The notes below the pieces were generated by a model, which saw only the letters and a program-made list of their open reading frames with translations, was not told the origin of the DNA and did no database searches. From an uncultured Ruminococcus sp. (lineage in GTDB: Bacteria; Bacillota; Clostridia; Oscillospirales; Ruminococcaceae), in NCBI GenBank assembly GCA_905199285.1, contig CAJKFZ010000119.1, positions 1 to 7,928 on the forward strand: 7,928 nucleotides of DNA, read 5' to 3'. Shown piece by piece: positions 1 to 5,221 of this stretch; positions within the stretch are counted from its first letter, which is position 1; each line of letters begins with the position of its first letter. A program made the position numbers and the translations under genes.

Positions 1-70
1 CATTATTCTGAAAATATTCACACTCTGTACAATTTCCGCCGCAAGGGACAACATTACTAAAATCAATCAT
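1..70 (-). CDS. DUF3795 family protein, 5' end only (cut by window edge)
   Basis: Reading leftwards from an ATG at 70 there is an open frame of 23 codons that runs off the window. The visible residues include the cysteine cluster CGGNCTECEYF at residues 10-20, which is typical of the N-terminus of DUF3795 proteins. These are small cysteine-rich proteins of unknown function that probably bind metal. The start lies 7 bases after the stop codon of the GyrI-like gene, so the two are almost certainly co-transcribed. The ribosome site is weak (GTGAG inside the end of the upstream gene), which suggests translational coupling. The family call rests on a short stretch, but the cysteine spacing and the neighbour both support it. 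The rest of the gene is outside the window, so its length and integrity cannot be judged. Confidence 0.72.
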   Translation of the reverse strand, partial: MIDFSNVVPCGGNCTECEYFQNN

Positions 71-77
71 GTTCCAC

Positions 78-530
78 TCACTTTAATCCGATATAAATAT
101 GTATCTCCGCATTTTCAACATCAGCATTCTGATACTCCTCAAAATCGCATACAAAGGAGCGTTCGAGGTTCATCTTCCAAAGCTTTGTCCAGAACTGTTG
201 AACGGCAGTGATCATATGACCCTTTACAATAAATTTCGCATATTTTCCGGCAGGGATTTTCCGCAGTTCAAAATTCTTGGGGACATCTCCGCCGTTTACC
301 TCACAGGCAGTAATGACCGTATAATCGGCATTTTCATCATCGGCATAGTCTGTGTAAATTCCGAGAGCCTTGTCGTTGACTCTGTTTTTCAGCGTAAAGC
401 AGCCTTCGGGGGAGTAAAGCTTCTGCCAGAGTCCGCCGATTATCTTTCCCATGTCGGGAGAAGCGTTATTCGTTCTCGCAGAAAATCCTGCGACAGTCTT
501 TTCCTCTAAATTTACGATTTCATAGTTCAT
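78..530 (-). CDS. GyrI-like / AraC effector-binding domain protein
   Basis: A 150-residue protein made of a single GyrI-like domain, the ligand-binding fold also found at the C-terminus of AraC-type activators such as Rob and of MerR-type regulators. There is no helix-turn-helix, so it is a stand-alone small-molecule binding protein rather than a DNA-binding regulator. Visible family features are an N-terminal strand (MNYEIVNLEEKTVAGFSAR), a GGLWQKLY helix near residues 32-39, the ALGIYTDY strand near 55-62, the KIPAGKYAKF strand at 91-100 and a C-terminal acidic strand ending in IHIYIGLK. Length is normal for the family. The ATG at 530 is preceded by a GAGGT ribosome site. It has its own promoter just upstream and is followed after 7 bases by a DUF3795 gene, a pairing I recognise from Clostridia. 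The ligand is unknown; family members bind amphipathic or cationic compounds or inhibit gyrase, but neither is shown here. Confidence 0.85.
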   Translation of the reverse strand: MNYEIVNLEEKTVAGFSARTNNASPDMGKIIGGLWQKLYSPEGCFTLKNRVNDKALGIYTDYADDENADYTVITACEVNGGDVPKNFELRKIPAGKYAKFIVKGHMITAVQQFWTKLWKMNLERSFVCDFEEYQNADVENAEIHIYIGLK

Positions 531-561
531 GGTTTTACCTCATTTCATATTTGATGATCTG

Positions 562-590
562 AGTATACCATACCAAATGTGACAACTGTA
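562..590 (-). promoter_or_regulatory. Promoter of the GyrI-like / DUF3795 operon
   Basis: On the minus strand there is an extended -10 element TGGTATACT, with the hexamer at 562-567. At 17 bp spacing the -35 position (585-590) reads TACAGT, a poor match. The promoter therefore depends on its extended -10 or on an activator. It lies about 32 bases upstream of the GyrI-like start codon. Confidence 0.6.
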
Positions 591-595
591 TGTCA
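580..595. promoter_or_regulatory. Inverted repeat TGACA-N6-TGTCA over the -35 position
   Basis: The two 5-bp arms at 580-584 and 591-595 are perfect inverted repeats separated by 6 bp, and the gap coincides with the expected -35 hexamer of the GyrI-like promoter. The shape suggests a dimeric regulator site. No U-tract follows it on either strand, so it is unlikely to be a terminator for the acetyltransferase gene that ends at 609. Which protein binds is not evident. Confidence 0.4.
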
Positions 596-608
596 TGTTT
601 CATTAGTA

Positions 609-1061
609 TTAAAAATTAAATTTCATGGGAACATAATTAGCAGCATTTTCAGAAAATCCAAGCTTTTTATAAAGCGAGTATCCTTCCTTTGTTGCTTTAA
701 GTTCAATAAGATCCAGTCTGTGGTTTTTAGCAAATTCCATAAGCATTTTCAAAAGATTATATGCAGCGCCTTGTCTGCGATACTCTTCCAAAGTATATAC
801 GCTAAATATTTCTCCGATTCTTCCTGTTGTAAAACGTGGGTTACAAGGTTTTTCAATTATAAGCAAAAATGCTGTTGAAACTATCTTATCATCGCAAAAT
901 GCCCCAAATGCAAATAAATCTCTATTAAGATGATTTTCAAAATATTTCGGAAGATTATTTCTGACTAAATTAAAACTTTCTTCTGATGTTGATTGAAAAT
1001 CCTCACGTAAATATTTAAGTCTCATATCAATAAGATCATTTATCCGATCTTTATTAATCAC
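609..1061 (-). CDS. GNAT family N-acetyltransferase
   Basis: A 150-residue single-domain GNAT enzyme, expected to transfer an acetyl group from acetyl-CoA to an amine; the substrate cannot be read from the sequence. Motif A with the acetyl-CoA pyrophosphate loop is RRQGAA at residues 95-100, following the strand IGEIFSVYT. Motif B is visible as GYSLYKKLGF at 127-136. It is the third gene of a tight operon: the WYL regulator stop codon is 3 bases upstream, in the same frame, and a GTG serves as start because no in-frame extension is possible. The purine-rich GAAGG directly abuts the GTG, which is closer than usual. The N-terminus enters the family fold almost at once (INDLIDMRLKYLREDF), so the usual first few residues (typically an RKAT-like strand) look shortened. 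The next ATG, at residue 13, would remove part of the first helix and is less likely. Confidence 0.83.
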   Translation of the reverse strand: MINKDRINDLIDMRLKYLREDFQSTSEESFNLVRNNLPKYFENHLNRDLFAFGAFCDDKIVSTAFLLIIEKPCNPRFTTGRIGEIFSVYTLEEYRRQGAAYNLLKMLMEFAKNHRLDLIELKATKEGYSLYKKLGFSENAANYVPMKFNF

Positions 1062-1064
1062 CCT

Positions 1065-1967
1065 TCAATATTTTTCCAAAATTCTTTTTACCAGCTCATG
1101 AAATCCAATACAATACTCCTTGGGAGAAAGTATCTCCGCCTTATCTCCGAATGAGAGAATATAGCTGTAAAACGACGGAACATCAGACCATGTAAAAGTA
1201 AGCAGGATATCTCCGTTCTCGTCAAAGTGGGGAAGTTCTGTACCAAATTCGTCTATTATACGCCATTTCAGAGATTTGTCAAATTTGACAGTCGCTTTAA
1301 TTTCACCTTTGGTATGGCGAAGTTTATCGCAGGTATATTCGGGAACTTCACGCATTTCGCACGGTTTATCCGTACATTCAAGATCGGTAAGACGAGTGAG
1401 TTTGAACATCCGGTAATCGTTTCGCATAGTGCAGTACCCCCACACATACCAGCTTGACCATTGAAAAACCAAATGATATGGCTCAATCTCACGACTGGTT
1501 TCACCCATGGGAGAAAAATAAGTGAATCTAATTTTCAGACGGCTGCCTATGGCATTTTTAATCAGTTCTATCTTATCCGAAACAGCAGCTTTGTCCCATG
1601 AAGAAAGGTCGATGATGATTTGATTTCCCATATTTATCGTATCGGGATTTTCTGCCGAGAGCTTGCTCATAAGCTGACGGTAACGCTTGGTATCGCTTAC
1701 GCTGTCGAGACTTTTCAATCCTGCAAGGATCGCCTTCATGTCGTCATTTGAAAGGAGTGTACGATCAAGCCTGAACCCATCCATAACGGAGATTCCGCCG
1801 CCTTGTCCCTGAAATGTGACAATAGGGATTCCCGCTTTGTTGATTTCCTCAATATCACGGATAATGGTGCGGCGTGATACTTCAAATTTTTCGGCAAGCT
1901 CTGATGCCGTTACTTTTTCCCTTTGAAGAAGAATGGACAAGATTCCGATAACGCGGTCAATTTTCAT
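1065..1967 (-). CDS. YafY-type transcriptional regulator with HTH and WYL domains
   Basis: A 300-residue DNA-binding regulator. Residues 3-60 form a DeoR/HTH_11-type winged helix-turn-helix (VTASELAEKFEVSRRTIIRDI at about 19-39). A WYL domain follows from about 135 to 200, containing the core WYVWGY at 173-178 (WYV instead of the strict WYL) and the strand FKLTRL at 188-193. A WCX C-terminal extension occupies about 222-296. WYL domains are thought to sense a small ligand or nucleic acid and switch the DNA-binding half. The start at 1967 is chosen because AAGGTG lies at ideal distance and the protein then begins directly with the HTH (MKIDRVIGILSIL); an upstream in-frame ATG would add 23 unrelated residues that overlap the preceding gene. 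It sits between two GNAT acetyltransferase genes with gaps of 4 and 3 bases and probably controls this operon. The ligand is unknown. Confidence 0.9.
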   Translation of the reverse strand: MKIDRVIGILSILLQREKVTASELAEKFEVSRRTIIRDIEEINKAGIPIVTFQGQGGGISVMDGFRLDRTLLSNDDMKAILAGLKSLDSVSDTKRYRQLMSKLSAENPDTINMGNQIIIDLSSWDKAAVSDKIELIKNAIGSRLKIRFTYFSPMGETSREIEPYHLVFQWSSWYVWGYCTMRNDYRMFKLTRLTDLECTDKPCEMREVPEYTCDKLRHTKGEIKATVKFDKSLKWRIIDEFGTELPHFDENGDILLTFTWSDVPSFYSYILSFGDKAEILSPKEYCIGFHELVKRILEKY

Positions 1968-1971
1968 ATAA

Positions 1972-2469
1972 TCACACCTTGATTTTATAGAAGTACTGAA
2001 TTTCACGAAGCGGTTTTCCGCCGATATTATCATCAAGAAATTTATCGGTTTTTATAAAGCCGTTTTTTTCGTAAAATTTTATTGCAGGGTAGTTTCCCTC
2101 CAATACCCATAGAAATATTTCGTTATAGCCTAACCTTTTCAATTCGGAGATTGCGGCATGAAGCAGGTTAGTTCCATATCCTTTTCCGATGTACTGCGGC
2201 AAAAGATAAATAGAAATAATTTCTCCCATTCCCTGAAATTCGGGGGAACGGGATTCGCAGAAACTTGAAGTTCCGATAATTTCATTATTCTCAAGCATTA
2301 TCAGTGTTTTTCTGCCGTTTTTGTCCAGATCTGAAGCCCATTTCCCTGTAGGAATACTATCAAGAAAACTTTGCGGAATTATATCTTTATAAGCATATTT
2401 CCAGCTTTCCTCGTACACATGGCTGATTGCAAGTTTATTGTCATATCGGGTCATCATTCTTATTGTCAT
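1972..2469 (-). CDS. GNAT family N-acetyltransferase
   Basis: A 165-residue acetyl-CoA dependent N-acetyltransferase with all parts of the fold visible. An N-terminal helix (SHVYEESWKYAYKDIIP) is followed by the strand ENNEIIGTSSF at 60-70. Motif A is EIISIYLLPQYIGKGYG at 83-99, and motif B is AIKFYEKNGF at 129-138. The N-terminal SWKYAYKDIIPQ-like segment is common in small GNATs annotated as amino-acid or drug acetyltransferases, but the substrate is not known. The start at 2469 has a GGAG site 10 bases upstream and follows a strong promoter. It is the first gene of the operon, and its stop codon lies inside the ribosome-binding region of the WYL regulator gene, so the two are probably translationally coupled. 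Confidence 0.88.
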   Translation of the reverse strand: MTIRMMTRYDNKLAISHVYEESWKYAYKDIIPQSFLDSIPTGKWASDLDKNGRKTLIMLENNEIIGTSSFCESRSPEFQGMGEIISIYLLPQYIGKGYGTNLLHAAISELKRLGYNEIFLWVLEGNYPAIKFYEKNGFIKTDKFLDDNIGGKPLREIQYFYKIKV

Positions 2470-2497
2470 ATTGTATCAACTCCAATTTTTCAAATCC

Positions 2498-2526
2498 ATA
2501 ATAACATATATTCCATAAAAAATCAA
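2498..2526 (-). promoter_or_regulatory. Promoter of the GNAT-WYL-GNAT operon
   Basis: On the minus strand, TTGATT (2521-2526) and TATTAT (2498-2503) are separated by exactly 17 bp, a good housekeeping sigma-factor promoter. Transcription would start near 2490, about 20 bases ahead of the first GNAT start codon. It lies just downstream of the leader-ORF terminator, so the operon can be transcribed independently of upstream readthrough. Confidence 0.7.
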
Positions 2527-2541
2527 GCATTTCTGGTCACG

Positions 2542-2576
2542 AAAAAACGGCACTTGAATCTGATTCAAATGCCGTT
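2542..2576 (-). terminator. Rho-independent terminator (possible attenuator)
   Basis: Two 15-base arms at 2546-2560 and 2562-2576 form a long hairpin which in minus-strand RNA is fully paired with one U-G wobble and is followed by six U residues (2547-2542). On the plus strand the wobble becomes a C-A mismatch, so selection seems to act on the minus-strand RNA. It terminates transcripts coming from the flavin-protein gene and the 16-codon leader frame. The leader stop codon falls inside the promoter-proximal arm. Confidence 0.85.
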
Positions 2577-2615
2577 CCCGTCAACCGGATTGTTTACAAA
2601 ATGATATGTATTCAT
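2565..2615 (-). CDS. Possible 16-residue leader peptide or small protein
   Basis: An ATG at 2615 is preceded by a perfect AGGAGG with a 5-base gap (2621-2626), the best ribosome site in the window. The frame encodes MNTYHFVNNPVDGNGI and stops at 2565. The last four sense codons and the stop lie within the first arm of the terminator hairpin (2562-2576), so a ribosome finishing the peptide would occupy that arm. This geometry resembles translation-controlled attenuation, with the GNAT-WYL-GNAT operon downstream. It might instead be the surviving 5' end of a lost gene, or a stand-alone micropeptide. No homology is recognised. A weak promoter (TTGCTG at 2679-2684, TAAACA at 2655-2660, 18 bp apart) may precede it; otherwise it would be co-transcribed with the flavin-protein gene ending at 2710. 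Confidence 0.4.
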   Translation of the reverse strand: MNTYHFVNNPVDGNGI

Positions 2616-2709
2616 GATGACCTCCTATTTTCATTTACGGAGAATGATGTTTTATGTTTAGATACTATGAATTGAAGTCAGCAAATATGTACCATTTTCG
2701 ATTAAATTT

Positions 2710-3129
2710 TCAGCAAAGCTCAACCGTTTCTTTAGGAGCAAAATTTGTTTCCATTGTCCATGTGACAGCGGTGCAGTTTTTCATAATGAAAATCTGCAAA
2801 AGATCATCAATTCCATTTTCTCTCCACGCTTGCAGGAACTTTCTTGTGGGGTGAGCAAAAATCTCCTCTTTCAGTTTTTCATCAAAAACCTGTTCCAGAA
2901 CGCCTGTCACTCTTATCTGAGTTCCATTGCAAGAGAAACATATCTCTGCCTTGGGATTTTTCTTGATCTGAGCAAAGACCTCCTTTGTTGAAGCCGTATG
3001 AAACAGTATTCCGTTTTCGTCTGCACGGAATAAAAGCATTCCTCTCACTCTTGGCTGGTCACCGTCCATGGTTGCAAGGTGAAATGCGGGATTTGCATTC
3101 ATAAGCTGATACATTTCCTGTGCCGTCAT
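2710..3129 (-). CDS. Pyridoxamine 5'-phosphate oxidase-like flavin-binding protein
   Basis: A 139-residue protein of the split-barrel FMN-binding family. Recognisable elements are the opening helix TAQEMYQLMNANPAFHLAT, the strand pair around DGDQPRVRGM (22-31), ILFHTASTKEVFAQIKKNP (41-59, the segment that usually contacts the flavin phosphate) and AEICFSCNG (61-69). The short form with this layout is usually not a true PdxH but an uncharacterised flavin or F420/haem-type binding oxidoreductase of Clostridia and their relatives. The substrate is unknown. The start at 3129 is preferred because AAAGG lies 9 bases ahead of it; the ATG at 3138 directly abuts that site. It has its own extended -10 promoter with an elaborate upstream repeat region and is followed by the leader frame and terminator at 2542-2615. 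Confidence 0.85.
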   Translation of the reverse strand: MTAQEMYQLMNANPAFHLATMDGDQPRVRGMLLFRADENGILFHTASTKEVFAQIKKNPKAEICFSCNGTQIRVTGVLEQVFDEKLKEEIFAHPTRKFLQAWRENGIDDLLQIFIMKNCTAVTWTMETNFAPKETVELC

Positions 3130-3177
3130 TGAAATCATCCTTTCTGGTATTCTGCTGTAGTAACAGCTGATACAATG

Positions 3178-3186
3178 ATTATATCA
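3178..3186 (-). promoter_or_regulatory. Extended -10 promoter of the flavin-protein gene
   Basis: The minus strand carries TGATATAAT, a perfect extended -10 element (TGnTATAAT), about 50 bases upstream of the start codon at 3129. No acceptable -35 hexamer is found 16-18 bp upstream (AGCGCT/GCGCTG-like). Instead, phased TTCAGA boxes begin right at that position, which points to activator dependence. Confidence 0.62.
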
Positions 3187-3205
3187 CATTTATAGAAATC
3201 AGCGC

Positions 3206-3237
3206 TTTCAGAATACGTTCAGACATTTTCAGAATAC
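3206..3237. repeat. Phased direct repeats upstream of the flavin-protein promoter
   Basis: The 11-bp sequence TTTCAGAATAC occurs at 3206-3216 and again at 3227-3237, a period of 21 bp. A third, shorter TTCAGA lies between them at 3218-3223. The three hexamers thus start at 3207, 3218 and 3228, that is 11 and 10 bp apart, on one face of the helix. Paired direct repeats about two turns apart next to a weak -35 are the usual architecture of response-regulator or other activator sites (LytTR and OmpR/PhoB types, for example). No such regulator is encoded in the window. Confidence 0.55.
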
Positions 3238-3242
3238 AACTC

Positions 3243-3854
3243 TCATTTGCTTTTTGTAAGAACGTGCTTACAATAGCTTTTACAGCCGCAGTTCGGGCAT
3301 TTCAGCCTTCTTCTGGTTATGGTATGGGCAGCATTGACGTATGCAGACATCGTTGGTACGAATCGTGTCTGACATTTGCTGCACTCAAAAGCTCCGGCTT
3401 CTCTGTCGAGAATACAGGCAACTGCAATGCCTATGATGATGACCGTGATAGCGATTGCAATGAGTGTAATCCTTGCGGCTATAGGCATTTCAAATATTCC
3501 TGAGACTAATATAAGCGGCACTGCGGATATGACTGACAAAAATGCCACAATCGCCGAGATAATAATTTTCTTTCTGCTCTCCTGAGCTTCATGTACTAAA
3601 TTCATCATATTTTCCTCCGCCTTTTCCTTGTATTCTGCAATTGATATTTTTTCTCCTGTGAGAAGCTCGTTGACATTGATTCCGAGAATCTCACAAAGAG
3701 GAAGCATAATGGAAACTTCCGGCAATCCTTTTCCTGTTTCCCATTTTGAGATAGTCTTATTGCTGATAAAAAGCTTATCGGCAAGCTGACTTTGAGTAAG
3801 TCCTTGTTCCTTACGCATCTGAGCAATGAATTTTCCTGTTTTGATCTGATCCAT
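3243..3854 (-). CDS. Membrane-anchored XRE-family regulator with zinc ribbon
   Basis: A 203-residue protein with three parts. Residues 9-63 are a Cro/C1-type helix-turn-helix (TQSQLADKLFISNKTISKWE at 20-39). After a charged linker there are two hydrophobic segments, about 97-121 and 126-149, that should span the membrane as a hairpin. The C-terminus holds cysteine pairs C158-x2-C161 and C186-x2-C189 plus C191 and C195, a likely zinc ribbon. The HTH would lie in the cytoplasm and, with two membrane spans, so would the ribbon. Such membrane-tethered XRE proteins are known in Clostridia but their signals are mostly unknown. The start at 3854 is chosen because AGGAGG lies 10 bases upstream; the ATG at 3875 would place that site inside the gene. 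It has its own promoter, and no terminator is visible before the downstream flavin-protein gene. Confidence 0.88.
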   Translation of the reverse strand: MDQIKTGKFIAQMRKEQGLTQSQLADKLFISNKTISKWETGKGLPEVSIMLPLCEILGINVNELLTGEKISIAEYKEKAEENMMNLVHEAQESRKKIIISAIVAFLSVISAVPLILVSGIFEMPIAARITLIAIAITVIIIGIAVACILDREAGAFECSKCQTRFVPTMSAYVNAAHTITRRRLKCPNCGCKSYCKHVLTKSK

Positions 3855-3879
3855 TGTCTGCTTACCTCCTTTCATCAAA

Positions 3880-3908
3880 ATGATACCATATACCTGTCAA
3901 AAAAGAAA
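3880..3908 (-). promoter_or_regulatory. Promoter of the membrane XRE regulator
   Basis: An extended -10 TGGTATCAT (hexamer 3880-3885) is preceded at 17 bp by TTTCTT (3903-3908), a moderate -35. A TTGACA also occurs nearby (3894-3899), but no -10 fits it at normal spacing. The -35 hexamer lies in the U-tract of the terminator of the upstream AraC operon, so the two elements share bases. Confidence 0.5.
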
Positions 3909-3956
3909 CCCACGAGCCGTAGAATCACGCAAAACAGGCAATTCTACGCTTCGTGG
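3899..3956 (-). terminator. Terminator of the GNAT-crcB-AraC operon
   Basis: Arms at 3910-3925 and 3941-3956 pair over 6 and 8 bp (CCACGA and CGTAGAAT with their complements), separated by a 2-base internal mismatch, with a 15-base loop. In the minus-strand RNA the hairpin is followed by a U-rich run (UUUCUUUUUU, 3908-3899). It begins 8 bases after the AraC-type gene ends. Confidence 0.8.
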
Positions 3957-3963
3957 ACACACA

Positions 3964-4806
3964 TTAAGATTTGAATTTTTCCCTGTATTCCGTGGGAGTT
4001 ATGCCCGTTCTGCTTTGAAAACAGGAGGAAAAATGCGCACTGCTGCCGAATCCGCAGCGCATTGCAATATCGGTCATGGGAATCTCTTTTCTTCTCAGCA
4101 GAACTTTTGCGGATTTAATTCTTATGCCTATTAGATATTCAATAGGTGTTATCCCGACCTCTTTTTTGAATTTACGATTAAAGCATGACGGAGAAACATA
4201 CCCCAATTCCGCCAGTTTTGCAACAGTGATATTTTCTGCATAGTGATGTTCCATATAATGCTGCGCTCTTGCCACAGAATAGTCGTTGGATATCGCCCTC
4301 ATATCAAGAGTCTCGCCGAAAATGCTGCGGATAATCCAATGCGTGATGATTTCACTGTTTGCGTCAAGCGTAATATCGGAATTCAGCATAGACTTACTGT
4401 ACTCGAATGCAAATGTATTCACTGTTTTCAATATATCGCTGCACAGCTCAAAGGAATGCTCCCTGAAAACAGGCATATAGTCGGAATACAGCCTATAACG
4501 TTTCTCAAAATACTCCTTTTCAATTAAAATGCAATAATAATGCTGTCCTGTTTTATCATTATGGGGAATTTCGGGGGATGTTATTTCTGCATGATAGTGG
4601 AATTTTTTCTCCGTATTTTTTCCAAAACAGATCACTATCATATATGACGGATGTGTATGATCGTTCTTTGCGGCATATCCGCACGGACCTGCTATAGGAA
4701 TGAACAGCCCGAGCTGAGGTCTGACATAGCAGTCAACATATTTCAGTTCTTCTTCTGTAACATCTTTTCCTACAAGTTGTTTTATTATTTCAAAATCTTT
4801 TATCAT
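3964..4806 (-). CDS. AraC-family transcriptional regulator
   Basis: A 280-residue regulator. The C-terminal ~100 residues are a canonical AraC DNA-binding domain with two helix-turn-helices: ITVAKLAELGYVSPSCFNRK (193-212) and IPMTDIAMRCGFGSSAHFSS (242-261), ending in the family signature GITPTEYREKF. The N-terminal part (about 25-110) looks like a cupin-type sensor with an HTHPSY stretch at 50-55 and another HYH at 70-72; the ligand is unknown. The start is uncertain: the ATG at 4806 has a GAAG site 8 bases upstream, whereas the ATG at 4824 (six extra residues) has no visible ribosome site. It is the last gene of the unit GNAT-crcB-araC, with a terminator directly behind it, so it may regulate its own operon or a distant target. 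Confidence 0.88.
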   Translation of the reverse strand: MIKDFEIIKQLVGKDVTEEELKYVDCYVRPQLGLFIPIAGPCGYAAKNDHTHPSYMIVICFGKNTEKKFHYHAEITSPEIPHNDKTGQHYYCILIEKEYFEKRYRLYSDYMPVFREHSFELCSDILKTVNTFAFEYSKSMLNSDITLDANSEIITHWIIRSIFGETLDMRAISNDYSVARAQHYMEHHYAENITVAKLAELGYVSPSCFNRKFKKEVGITPIEYLIGIRIKSAKVLLRRKEIPMTDIAMRCGFGSSAHFSSCFQSRTGITPTEYREKFKS

Positions 4807-4836
4807 AATGTTGACTTCTTTCATTGTAGTGTTTTA

Positions 4837-5199
4837 TCAGACGAGCGTCGACAGCTTTTTTCCGCTCCATACGCCTATAATACAGCCGATAACACTCAAT
4901 GCAATATAAATTCCGCCTGATAAAAAGGTCTTGTTTTCCAGTAGTGTGACCGCTTCAAGAGAAAAGGTTGAAAATGTTGTAAATCCGCCGCAGATACCTG
5001 TTTTCCAGAATAACATCGTATTCGGGGAGACATTATCTCTTTCGCTTACAATGCCGACAATAAATCCTATCATGACAGCACCGATAATATTGGTTATCAA
5101 AGTCAATATGGGAAATTCGGTCTTGATCGGGATAAGGCTGATTGCATACCTTCCCGTTGCTCCGATTGCTCCGCCAAGAGCCAAAAATAAAAACTTCAT
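4837..5199 (-). CDS. crcB: Fluoride ion channel/exporter CrcB (Fluc)
   Basis: A 120-residue, very hydrophobic protein with four predicted membrane spans (about 2-22, 31-52, 62-84 and 94-113). It carries the Fluc signatures: GGAIGATGRY at 9-18, the pore asparagine in ITNIIGA (N37) and GGFTTFSTFS at 71-80, whose two phenylalanines (F76, F79) correspond to the Phe box lining the fluoride path. Fluc proteins act as antiparallel dimers that let toxic fluoride leave the cytoplasm. Many Firmicutes have two paired crcB genes; only one is in this window, so it either forms a homodimer or has a partner elsewhere. The start at 5199 has GAGG five bases upstream; the longer frame reaching back to 5307 lies inside the preceding gene. 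The gene is 22 bases behind a GNAT gene and 30 bases (or 12) ahead of an AraC gene. Confidence 0.93.
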   Translation of the reverse strand: MKFLFLALGGAIGATGRYAISLIPIKTEFPILTLITNIIGAVMIGFIVGIVSERDNVSPNTMLFWKTGICGGFTTFSTFSLEAVTLLENKTFLSGGIYIALSVIGCIIGVWSGKKLSTLV

Positions 5200-5221
5200 A
5201 TTTACCTCAAATGATTCTGAT

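Noticed and set aside
1968..2036. 23-codon upstream extension of the WYL regulator
   Set aside because: It overlaps the preceding GNAT gene, and the ribosome site AAGGTG serves the ATG at 1967, where the HTH begins.
2654..2854. Plus-strand open frame of 66 codons across the flavin-protein 3' end
   Set aside because: It is antisense to the conserved end of the flavin-protein gene, and no ribosome site precedes it.
3206..3237. CRISPR-like repeat
   Set aside because: There are only two full repeats of 11 bp with a 10-bp gap; far too short for a CRISPR array and better explained as regulatory boxes.
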